Assembly: GCA_015179125.1 (NCBI GenBank)
Contig: WHVA01000138.1
Span: 124,001 to 188,000 of the forward strand
From: Gautieria morchelliformis
Taxonomy: Eukaryota > Basidiomycota > Agaricomycetes > Gomphales > Gomphaceae
Length of the DNA: 64,000 nt
Direction: 5' to 3'
The position numbers and the translations under genes were made by a program. The notes below the pieces were generated by a model. The model did not search any database. It was not told the DNA's origin and saw only the letters and a list, made by a program, of their open reading frames with translations. Shown here piece after piece: positions 43,052 through 52,949 of the stretch (positions within the stretch are counted from its first letter, which is position 1; each line of letters begins with the position of its first letter).

Positions 43052-44502
43052 TGTTTTGGAACCCTTCAAGACTTTGGTGTTATTGCTAACACTTCAATCT
43101 ATCAGAACGTGTCATTTACGAGACTCAAAGAATATTAAACAATGCTTCAGCACAACTCTGGGAATAATTTAATATTTGTACCTTGGTTGCAATCCACATA
43201 AAAACTAGTCCAAGTTAATACGGATGGAAGGCAATACATTTCTTAGCAGCACTGAACAATAAACTAAAAGACTGTAGGTTCAAGGACACTATCGGGGTCC
43301 AAGCGTATTCCAAAATATAAAGGAATGTACTTAGCAGGCAAGTTTATAAATGGACTGCCCTGATAAGCTACCAGCACACAGCAATAAAACGAGGGATGAA
43401 TGAGTTTTATGGAAGTGACTTGTGAAAGTCTCCAATCAGGAAAATTGACTGATCAGATCATCTCGGGTATTGGAGTGCGAATGGCAAGACTATCAATTGA
43501 CAGACTCATTCTGTAGAATTACACCTGGAGGATTAGTCCAAGTGGCTAAGCAGTAAAGTAACTACTTAACAAGGAATTAGACACTAAAGTAAGTGAATAA
43601 CCCTAGCTGGGATTGGCAGCTTAGTAAGATGCAAGTCACATGAGGTCACGTGGATAGAAGGTGTTAGATTGCTAGAATGATGATTCAAGGGGGTCAGAAT
43701 GACCTCCTTTTATATTGTAAAATACACAGGATTATGTAAAATCGGGTTCTTCTATCTATTAGGCGAGTGATGTCATATGTAAATATTTGCACTGCTAAAA
43801 CACACCCTCATAACTATTGCGGTGTGTTTGTGCAAAGAAATTGGAAATAGATAGCCAATCACCTTCCCTGGTTTGCACAGATTTTCACAGCCATGCACTG
43901 CCTTACACTGCCTTGCACAGCCCTGCACATCCCCTATGACATCAAGGGACCTGTTTGGTGTCATAGTACTGCGTTTGGAGGATTCATTCATCCAATAGGC
44001 TTTGCTAAATCCGCACCCTAGTTTTGGCTTTGTACGTCTTTGTGTGACTTTGTATGCAGCCTTGCACAGCCATGGTTGCTATGATGCAAGTCATGTGCTG
44101 GCTGGGTTTGAATTGCTCAGGCTTGTGTAAGCGGTAGAGGACGCATTCAGTCCCAGAGGCTGAGTTTGAGTGAGCCAAGGTACCAGAGTTATAGGTGCTT
44201 GAGTGCCTGCAACTCCGAATTCACGGTTCGTGGAAAGCTCTGGTCAGAGTTTGAAACTGAGCGGCTGTGGCAGAGTTGTGGATGTGCATGGGTTCATAAC
44301 TCTGCCTGACAGAATAAGGAGTTTTTGAGCCAGGGAGGCCAAGTTAAATGGTGAAAAAATAAGAGGAAATTCAAGGAATATTTGAATAGAGCTTTCCCAA
44401 TAATAGCCATGTATATTAGCTACTATTAGCTGGGAAAACAAGGTTTTAAAGCGATTTTAATCCTTTTTCATGAGGCTTTTCATTAGCAACGGTTCCCACA
44501 CA
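43052..44502 (-). mobile_element. Solo LTR F3
   Basis: 1451 bp in reverse orientation (sense TGTGTGGGAACCG..GGGTTCCAAAACA). Duplication GGTGG (43047-43051, 44503-44507). Close to F4 (62464-63923). The U3 part has short GC-AG-rich repeats of the GCACTGCCTT/GCACAGCC type near 43890-43930. Confidence 0.94.
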
Positions 44503-45090
44503 GGTGGCCCAATTCGCACATCAGGCCAGATGGAACCTGATGGCGGCACACAATGCAATCATTGAGCATCGAGTGACGCAAATGTTTCACGTGAACAAGA
44601 AATGTACGGTGAGCGACATGTATGGCCAACGACTGCGTTTACCTGTTGACCCAAAACCTGACTCTGCCAAAAGGAAGAGCCAGAAAACTCATGCCCCGGT
44701 ATATTGGACCATACTGCATTGTCGAGGCACATAATGAAGCCTCGACGGTGACCCTTGAACTCCCTGACGAGCTGAAAAGCCATTGTATTTCACTGTTCTT
44801 CCATTCAAGCCTTGTATGAGGATACGAGGCTAACAACGATGAACTGTTCCCTCGTCATGAAGCCAAGTCATTCTACGACTTTGGATCGAATGATGACAAA
44901 GAGTGGCTCATTGATGAGATTATCGCACATCGATGGATAAACTCAATGGACCTGGAGTTCCAGGGCAGCTGGACCCTAGGCAACGTGACATGGGAACCCA
45001 TGTCATCATGTAATGATCTTGAAGCTCTAGATCACTATCTAGAGCTCCAGGGGGTGGGCATGCCACACAACCTCCCCAAGCACCGCTAGA
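44503..45090 (+). pseudogene. Gypsy C integrase C-terminus and chromodomain-like end
   Basis: FAHQARWNLMAAHNAIIEHR leads to the GPF/GPY-like module (LPKGRARKLMPRYIGPYCIV, LELPDELKSHCISLFFHSSL). The end is chromodomain-like: EWLIDEIIAHRW near 44910, then FQGSWTLGNVTWEPMSSCND and LEALDHYLEL. Chromodomains of this position guide insertion into particular chromatin. A stop at 44818 breaks the frame. Confidence 0.85.
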
Positions 45091-45865
45091 CACGTCAGTT
45101 ATGTGTATACCACCTGACACGCCGGCTACAGCACGGTTAAATTTTCACCTTGGGAGGATGTTCACATTGACAACAATGTACATTCTTCTAGGATATATTA
45201 GATATCTTTTAAAATATCAACCCTAACCGAATTCATAGTCCATCATTTTGAGCAACTTGTATATTGTGGACATCCTAAATTTTTTTGAATGTTCTGATAT
45301 TTTAAAAATATGGTTGTATGTGCTAAAGCATGGTGTGTATTCAGATAACAGAGCAATTTCAGATAGGATTTGGATGACTATATATTAAAAGTATATATGA
45401 AGCTTGTTACATGTATGATGATAGAATGTAGAGGCAAGTATGGACCATATGAGTACATGTTAGAAGTATATATGAAACATGTTAGATGTACAATCACAGA
45501 ATATAGAAGCAAGTATGGACAATACCTGTACTATATTATTATATATGGGTGAGAGATATGATTAGAAGGTATGTTTAAAATAATATGCATGTATAGTACA
45601 AAGATATGTAACTATTGATGTTTAGACAATGGGGTATACACCTTTTCCTGGGGGAGCAGCAGACTGTGAGAAAGAACTTTAGGACTAGGATTAAGCATGC
45701 CTTACAAATGCTGGCAACTGTCTCAATTGTGATATATTTTATGAAACATAGGTGAGCTAAGTTATATATACATATATATGACAGTTACAACCATCCCCCT
45801 TTGATCTTTCCAAGGTGCATCGCTTCTTGGAAGCAACCACCACCACCATCATATCCCCATGAAGA
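45091..45865. other. AT-rich insertion between pol and ORF3
   Basis: No gene. From about 45161 (TGTTCACATTGAC) base composition changes sharply to AT-rich, unlike Gypsy C. It contains two diverged tandem copies of a segment of about 70 bp (45386-45530; GTATATATGAA.., GCAAGTATGGAC..). I could not find both ends of the insertion. It may form one unit with the foldback that follows. Confidence 0.5.
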
Positions 45866-46231
45866 CACTGCAAAAAGGATGAAATTCCCAATTTGAAAAT
45901 ACACGATGAAAACACATTCTTTACATTTAGTATATACATGGTTCTCAAAATTGCCCATACACGTCTAAAACTTTTTGTTCCATATGTGTATTAGAGTGTT
46001 TTGGAAAACTTTATGTTTTCTGGAATGTTCTAATACACATATTATCTGCATGTCACCTGGTCACTAGAACATTCCAGAAAACATAAAGTTTTCCAAAACA
46101 CTCTAATACACATATGGAACAAAAAGTTTTAGACATGTATGGGCAATTTTGAGAACCATTTGTGTACTAAATGTAAAGAATGTGTTTTCATTGTGTATTT
46201 CCAAATTGAGAATTTCATCCTTTTCACAGTG
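45866..46231. mobile_element. Foldback element with arms of about 170 bp
   Basis: 45866-46036 (starting CACTGCAAAAAGGATGAAAT) is repeated in reverse complement at 46063-46231 (ending TTTCATCCTTTTCACAGTG), around a loop of about 25 bp. The arms match closely, apart from minor changes. It is non-coding and ends three bases before ORF3. Confidence 0.85.
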
Positions 46232-46233
46232 AG

Positions 46234-48798
46234 ATGATGCCATCAAAAGATGGAATGGATGTTGATCCGCCAACATCTGAGCCATGCTCAATGGCCCTGA
46301 AGCAAGGGGACGCAGACATCCTATGAGCACCAGTCAATCAGGAACACTGGATGATCGTGGGATGGGAAGATGCTCTGGCAGTCGTCCACCCAGATGACCT
46401 GTACACTGTGCACTTGCGGGCCACGACGAGCACCCGAAAGGTGAAGCTGAAGGACAAGGACGTCAGCGATGCCATCGACGCGGCCTGGGGGTGGTTCCCA
46501 AGGGCCATCGTGCATGATGTGTGAGTGGAGCCCTTACGGGACATCCATGACATCAAGAAGGAGGTCAAAGATCTAGAATGTGTGGTCAAAAACTGTGACG
46601 ACACACTCGACACCGAGTGTGCCTAGGTAAAAGAGCTGGAGGAGCAGCTTAAGGCACTCCAGTGCACACATGCAGCCTCGAAAAGGCCGCACCAAGACCA
46701 AGCCACTGATTCAGTGGCCGGCCCATCATCACCGCACGTGACGGCACCCTTGCCTGCACGTGCAGCTTCGGGACTAGCCTCCTGAATATCGGCCCCCACA
46801 CCAGCTTCAATGGAGGGGCCAAGCACGCCGTCTGATGCGGTGTATGATGACATCCTGGATGGATGGGTGTCCAACTCCTCCATCTGGAAGACGTACGACC
46901 CGGAAAGGGTTCAGCGCCTAGCTGAGCAACCCAAAAAGAAGTGCAAGAAGTTGCGCAGGACCCCCAACACATACAATGGCCTAGCCATTGCGAATGAATG
47001 CATGATCAGCACGTACCTAGTGGCGTCACCGTCGCACACAATTAACGACCCTGCCTTACAATGGCAGGTAGCGATGGTCCAGGCCCAGTACATTGGCCTG
47101 CACGTGGACCTACCACCAGTGGTGGGGCCAGTTCACCTTCCCTACCTGGGGGAAGGGGAGATCATACCGCTCGGAGACCGGCCGATCCCTGAGACAGGCT
47201 TCCTACCACGTCCCATAGGAAAGGCGCTGCAGCGATGTACGCAGTGGTATGACGTCTGCCCACTTGACCATGCACGCTGTGTCGAGCTCCGGCTGCAGGC
47301 GAAGGACACGCTAATGGGATTGTTTTGTGATAGCGAGCGGTACCCCGCTTAATATTGCGGCCATCCTGAAGGGTTGGATCCACAACCCGGAAGGAATACC
47401 CTCAGCCATCTGTGACAACGTGGATGGGAGCCTCAACCTCACAGACATGGACGTCTGGATGTGGTTGAAGGCCCTCACGCCCCGAACCAAAAAGATTGTG
47501 TCACCCCTCAAGTTGAGGCTCTTCGACTTATTCGGCTCGACCGACCAATGGTCGAGCTACATTGATGCCAGGGAGTCTCTGATGCCGCAGAGCACCAGCC
47601 TCCAACTGTCGATCAGGGGTCCATATCCCGTAAGAGGTTGGGCTGGGCCAGACATCCTGCTTGCTGAGATTGCACGGTGGCTGGCCCGCTATGCCGGCAT
47701 CACTCGTGAGTGACAGAATGATAAGGTTTGAATAGACTTGGGATGCGGCCTATAGCTCGAGGCCGAGTTCGATATAAAGCGCAAGAGAGGAAGGTAACTC
47801 GAAGTTCGACTAATGGCTCGAAGTCAAACAAAATATCAAAAGGTTCATGTTCATCGATTCTTCAGTCATACATTGCGTACTACTTATAGCTATTCGGATA
47901 GGGGTCTCGGTACGTAGGGATGAACGACCAGGATAGTCGAATTGTGCGTGTGGTAGGTGCGTACATACCGCCGCTACCGTACATCCATGCTGCGGATCGC
48001 TTGTTCGGTCTGGCCTGGACATGAGGCGGAAGGGAATATCCTTATGTGGTGGCTCGAAGGATAAGGCGGGACGGTAGGAGGGACTGGATAGGAATAATGT
48101 GCACGGCTCAAAGGTAATGGAGAATATATATCATGCACCCTGATCGTGGTGTGGGATCGACTCGGTCCACCCTGGTACTCAGCTCGTCAATTGTACTCGT
48201 GTCTCGACTTGACTCGTGGGAGTTAAGGAACTTGGCGGTGGCGTGTTGTACTCGGCTCAACTCGGTAAGTGTGACTCGGCTTGGACTTGATGAGGGGCTT
48301 GTAGGCTCATGTGTGTGTGCATGTGTCTCAGGGTACTCGGAGTAAGGTTGGATAGTGAGAGAGAGATCATTAGGGCAATCGTGAATAGAAATTGTTGTAA
48401 TGGACATTACGGGTCGTTATTCGTGTGCGTGAAGTCATGAGATAAATCGAGTCAAGCAGGAATCTGCATCTGATAAGTCTTTCCTCATGATAGTGAGCGC
48501 ATGGCTCACATTGAACAATATGTTCAACGCAGTTTCACAGGCGCAGCATTCAGTGCCACTGCCTGCAAGGGCCAACAGAAGGTTCTCAAGGCCATGCTCC
48601 ACGAGGACACTGGCCCTGATGACCAGGCGGAAGCTCCCGCCATGGGTGAAGCAGGGCCGCCGCACCCAAACACCTCCACAGATACAGAGGCACCCCCGGT
48701 GGAATCTTGTGCTTCGCCAGCCCCATATGATGCCGATGTCATCATATCAGAATCACTCGAGGACTCCATCATGGAGGACCTCTACACCTCTTGAGTTG
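46234..48798 (+). pseudogene. Gypsy C third ORF, unknown function
   Basis: A gag-pol-sized reading frame downstream of integrase begins MMPSKDGMDVDPP. It passes a coiled-coil-like stretch (IHDIKKEVKDLECVVKN, VKELEEQLKALQ) and becomes open at 46810-47352 (DDILDGWVSNSSIWKTYDPE, KKKCKKLRRTPNTYN, LPPVVGPVHLPYLGEGEIIP). It shifts frame near 47340, continues to 47710 (MDVWMWLKALTPRTKKIVSP), is cut by a 782-bp insertion, and resumes at 48498 (MAHIEQYVQRSFTGAAF) to a stop at 48794. It ends 18 bp before the 3' LTR. Four stops and one frameshift make this copy dead. No signal peptide or membrane segment is seen; I recognise no family. Confidence 0.7.
47711..48492. mobile_element. 782-bp unclassified insertion in ORF3
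   Basis: Flanked by GTGAG (47706-47710, 48493-48497). Removing it makes ORF3 continuous (GIT-RER-MAH). It starts TGACAGAATGATAAGG and ends CCTCATGATA, so it lacks the usual TG..CA pair. Rich in CTCGAC/CTCGG motifs; no ORF. Confidence 0.75.
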
Positions 48799-48815
48799 TT
48801 CATAGAGGGGGAGGG
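48799..48815 (+). promoter_or_regulatory. Polypurine tract of Gypsy C
   Basis: Purine-rich AGAGGGGGAGGG immediately precedes the 3' LTR and would serve as the plus-strand primer. Confidence 0.85.
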
Positions 48816-49025
48816 TGTAAATAACCTGTGTACATACATAGTACATACATAGTGCTTAGATAATACCAGTGGGCCCCTTAGGGACCCACTGTACAGTTCA
48901 TGTGTGGGAACCAGCCGGCGGTTCCCAATCACATCTTACCTTACACTGTCACTATGTAGCATACCACACATTGGTCAAGTTCTGTCTGCCCTTGTGACAC
49001 AAGGCTTAAGATCTGCATCTTTACA
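48816..49025 (+). repeat. Gypsy C 3' LTR
   Basis: 210 bp, TGTAAATAACC..CATCTTTACA, followed by the TGGAG duplication. Confidence 0.92.
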
Positions 49026-49030
49026 TGGAG

Positions 49031-50391
49031 TCAGGTTAGGGATCAATCAGACAGATGAACCTGTAAATGCTATGGATCAAGTGGAGTATATGGAATAGAG
49101 TAAGCTGAAGCTTGGGATGAGTGTCATCCAGGAAAGATGGAGATGAGAGAGAGAGAACCGGGGGAGAAGATGTATGCACAGGCCTGGTAGTGCCAAATTA
49201 TTGCATCTCTTCAAAGGTGTAATTATGGAACACTTAGCTAGCATGCTGCCAGTTTTCCACAACAGTAATTAATTAAACAAATCATGGGTTTCTAGAGGTG
49301 ACATGATCTAGGTTTGTAACAATGTAAAGAGATGACAGATCTAAGAGGTGACATGGTCTAGGTTTGTAATGGTCAGGACGGGTCATGGCCGCCAGCAGTG
49401 GCCCTGCGAATATTGACGCTGTTTAGCGCGAAGTCGGAGTGCTAAGAGGTGACATGATCTAGGTTTGTAAAGAGGTGACAGATCTAGGTTCGTAAAGAGG
49501 TGGCATGATCTACATTTGTAAAGGTGACATGATATACGTTTGTAATGGCCAGGGCGCCCCGCAGTGCCATGCGGAGCTAAGTCCAATAATGAGTCCGACC
49601 TTCGGACTCCGCAGTCTGTCCGCTTTGCTTTTCGCGCAGCTGAATGACGAATGAGTAGCTATATGTCCAGCAGGGCTTCTTCACAGAACATAGGGCTCAG
49701 TCACCGGATAATTCTACTGCCTTGGAAAGGAAACGCCAGTTCCCCCTTCATGTAAACAAAAATGTGAGTTCATAAGTAAGCTTAATCCTTAGAAAACATT
49801 ATTTCCTGTGAGCACAAAAAATATTTAGTATTCTGACGTAATTATAAACCTGTTTCATATTTTTAGTAGCATTGCTGTAACTTGCCGGCCTTATCTACTG
49901 GTGCAAGCTGAGTCTCCCTCATTTTACTGTAAGCCTCGTATGTTCTCATTGAAGTAAGGGTCAGGCGATATTAAACCGTGCTCCCTAAACATGTTAGGAT
50001 TAGCGTACTGAAGATGCTACCAAAAGGTATATTCTCAAATTTTTCGGATTTGTTATGCAACTGCACTCGCCACAGGAATTAATGTTTTCTGAGAAAGCAC
50101 TTACTAATTGTGAGGGGACTGCTTTCCCACGAAGGGTTGATCAAAAGACTTATCCTCTTGCTTCCCACCTTCTAATCGTTCCTTCATTCCGCTTCATTAC
50201 TGTGTTTCGGAACCGATCGTAAGTGACAGCGCTATCATTCCTTAGACAGGCTGGGTGCGAGTCTAGTTACTCCCCCGTGCGTCGCGCGCGCCCGCCACTT
50301 TTATCCCAAAAGGATACACTTGATGCCACTTGACACTTCGGGCGAACATACCATTATCGAGACATTGTCAGGCTGATCCGAGTTCAGGGAA
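49031..50391. repeat. Intergenic region with 26-bp tandem repeat
   Basis: No gene. At 49290-49545 there are about six copies of AGAGGTGACATGATCTAGGT plus TTGTAA, separated by GC-rich spacers (such as GGGTCATGGCCGCC). The remainder up to 50391 is the presumed promoter of the dehydrogenase gene; it has a GCGCGCGC-rich patch near 50283 and no clear TATA box. Confidence 0.7.
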
Positions 50392-51680
50392 ATGTCAGTT
50401 AAAGGAATTGCTCTTGTCACTGGATCTGGGCAAGGTATCGGAAGAGGCGTTGCCCTCAGGCTAGCAGACGACGGTTTCGATGTAGCAATCAACGACATCG
50501 CGTCTAAGAAGGATGTCATCGACAGTGTTGTTACTGAGATCCAGCGCAAGGGAAGGAGAAGTCTTGCCGTTCCAGCGGATGTGGGGTTGGACGGTGAGGT
50601 AAAGGAGATGGTTGCCACTGTCGTCAAGGAATTGGGCGGGTTGGATGTGGTAAGTGACCGGTGACTCTCCAGACCTCTCGTGATACGCAGCTGACATATG
50701 TTACTGAGATGGTTGCAAATGCCGGTATTTGCCAGTACCAGCCATTTCTTGAAAGTACGCTTTCACTCATCTCATAGCGGTAACGCTCTGAGAGGCGACT
50801 ATGACAAGCTTCCGTTGAGCAATGGGACAGGACCATGGCTATCAACGCTCGTGGTGTATTCTTATGTTACAAATATGCGGCGGAACAAATGATCAAACAA
50901 GGCCGCCCGGGTCGTATTATAGGTGCCAGTTCAGTAGCCGGGAAAAAAGGTATATGTTTGCTCAGGCTCACAGTCACCTTGAAATCCGCTACAAAAGGGT
51001 TCATATGATCAGGAATGCCTATGTGTTCGGATTATTGCGCATCCAAGTTTGCAGTTCGAGGCCTCACCCAAAGTGCAGGTGAGTTTTTAACGACTTCACT
51101 AGCGTGCGTTGGAAGGACTCCGTTGACCTGAGTGTGTCGGGGTCAGCTACAGAATTGGGCAAGTACGGTATTACCGTAAATGCATACGCTCCTGGCGCTA
51201 TCGATACGCCTATGTGTAAGCTCCAAAGTCAAAGTCTGTTTGACCATCCTCACCAGCTGGTTTGATTCTCCATCCTGTCCCAGTGCAATTCGCAAATGAA
51301 TCGATCTCTAATATCACTGGTACACCCAGCGATCTCTTGACAACTGTAAGTGCTTCAAAGGATAAACGCGGTCCGTTGCCTGCGCTGAACGTGGTTGCCC
51401 TTGCGTTCATCGTTATGTAAAGTCGAAGGGAATGACTGCCACAAACAAGCACGGAAATCCAGAAGACATTGCAGGCTTGGTTTCCTACCTAGCCTCTGTC
51501 CAGTCCCACTTCCTTACAGGTGCGTTCTACTAAGCCCTTAAATTCTGTATTTATTGTGGCGTACAAATTTGTTTCTGCGTAGGTCAAACGGTGAGTTTCA
51601 TATCCACAATGGTTACCGTTTTAGATGGTACTAGCGGTGTTCAACAGATCAGTATCGACGGTGGAGTATATTTCGATTGA
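50392..51680 (+). CDS. Short-chain dehydrogenase/reductase (SDR), 9 exons
   Basis: Exons 50392-50649, 50709-50754, 50809-50949, 51013-51078, 51147-51215, 51284-51345, 51423-51519, 51583-51590 and 51648-51680 (780 bases, 259 residues), all with GT-AG introns. Classical SDR features: TGxxxGIG cofactor motif TGSGQGIG at residue 10, then D in PADV, NAG in MVANAGIC, catalytic Ser in IIGASSVAG, Tyr and Lys in DYCASK, then TVNAYAPGAIDTPM and a C-terminal FLTGQTISIDGG. It would reduce or oxidise a small carbonyl or alcohol with NAD(P)(H). It resembles acetoin/diacetyl reductase-like SDRs, but the substrate cannot be read from sequence. Only apparently intact host gene in the window. Confidence 0.92.
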
Positions 51681-52329
51681 TAGAGAGGCTGAGGAGCTCG
51701 ATCATGTCATAGAAGCCTGAGGTACGTTGTGAACCTCGGCATATGAGATGACATATGTACTTGAAGATAACTTTCGAAAACATGATGTATTATTCGCTGT
51801 TTGCTTGTAATCAGGGCCCAGAGGAGAGGACTTTGGGTGTGGCTGACAAAAACATCCCCACCCAAATAATTAAAGCAGCAGCGCCGGGTTTACGGTAATC
51901 ATATGTCATATCTACATGACAATGATAGTGTATAAATACTCTGAATTGCCGTGTAGCCTGCCAGGCGGGAGCCGGTGTTGAGCGCTCATGGTACGGCATT
52001 TAACCCAACAAGGTAACTTCAATTGGCGAGTAACGCCCGGGGTTTAGGCATCGACTCGGAGGTCGGATGCTTGCCACTTCGTGACGCCCCTCACTGTTGA
52101 CGATATCTCACATGGAAATGGTGGATAGTACATATCACCATGCGATTTTCTGAGGCACGTCACTGAAGAGCTGCCAACATTAGACTTCCCGACTGTGGCA
52201 TAAACGTGGAATCTCTCTGACTGATCAAGTATTCTTTGACTTTGTGGAGATTATTTGGCATATTCTAGCTGTCAACACCACAGCTGTAAAGTGGACCCAG
52301 TTGCCCGCTCATTTCAATCGACGATCAGG
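51681..52329. other. Intergenic, no gene seen
   Basis: Includes the presumed 3' end of the SDR gene. I see no coding or repeat signal that I can name. Confidence 0.5.
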
Positions 52330-52650
52330 AGCGGATTAGGGGCAGCAGCAGCAGTGCTATCCCAGGAGGAATGGAGAAGAAGGACGAGTCGGCATGGCAA
52401 CCAAGTAGCTTCCAGACAACGAGAGAGGAGAGCGCAATATCAGGCCAGCCAAGGTCTCTGCAAGGCCCTACACAAACAAATAGTCGCAATAGGCATGGGA
52501 AGAACAAGAGGGAGCAGGGTGACAGTGAGATGTGTACCGGGGCACGAGGGAGTCAAAGGAAACGAGAGAGCAGAGAGGAGGCAAGAAGAGCGGCTAAACA
52601 TCAGCAAAAAAACCGAATTGCACGTAACATTATATAGCGTACATAGCAGC
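52330..52650 (+). pseudogene. LINE-type RNase H fragment
   Basis: The frame includes VTVRCVPGHEGVKGNERAE, the WVPGHxGxxGNExAD signature of the RNase H domain in fungal non-LTR retrotransposons, preceded by ALHKQIVAI. No RT is nearby, so it is a short, isolated remnant. Confidence 0.65.
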
Positions 52651-52949
52651 CATAGCACGGTAGACTCGTGCCAATTATGTGGTCCCCATAGCTCCCCGCG
52701 ACGGTTCAGTACCGTGCCATAGCGCCGTATAGCGCCATACACTGCAGTAACTGAGGGCACTTAATATAAGTACATTACGCACCAATTTTTCAGGGCCCAA
52801 GTTACTGATAATAAGTAATCGGGGAGCAGATTTTTGACGCTTCCTCTCGATAAGCTTGGTACCGAAATCTAGTAGCTAGAATGTCCGCTTTCAGTGTCCT
52901 AGAACACTGATTTTCAGTTCTTAAGTTACTTATAAATGGTACTTTAGAA
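52651..52949. other. Unassigned, shares a short motif with 62006
   Basis: No gene. GGTACCGAAATCTA near 52857 also occurs at 62010, each near CAGTG/CACTG inverted motifs. They could be ends of a common repeat. Confidence 0.3.

Larger units (their letters stand above)
30157..49025 (+). mobile_element. Full-length chromovirus-type Gypsy C with nested insertions
   Basis: An entire Ty3/Gypsy element is bounded by TGGAG (30152-30156, 49026-49030). Order: 5' LTR, leader, gag with CCHC, protease, RT, RNase H, integrase, chromodomain-like C-terminus, extra ORF3, polypurine tract, 3' LTR. It is interrupted by at least eight insertions, most with clean duplications. Every coding part has stops or frameshifts, so it is dead. 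It is the same family as Gypsy B on the other strand at the start of the window. Confidence 0.92.

Noticed and set aside
45866..46231. Hairpin as a precursor microRNA gene
   Set aside because: Arms of about 170 bp and its transposon-rich context fit a foldback repeat better; no evidence of a processed product can be read from sequence.
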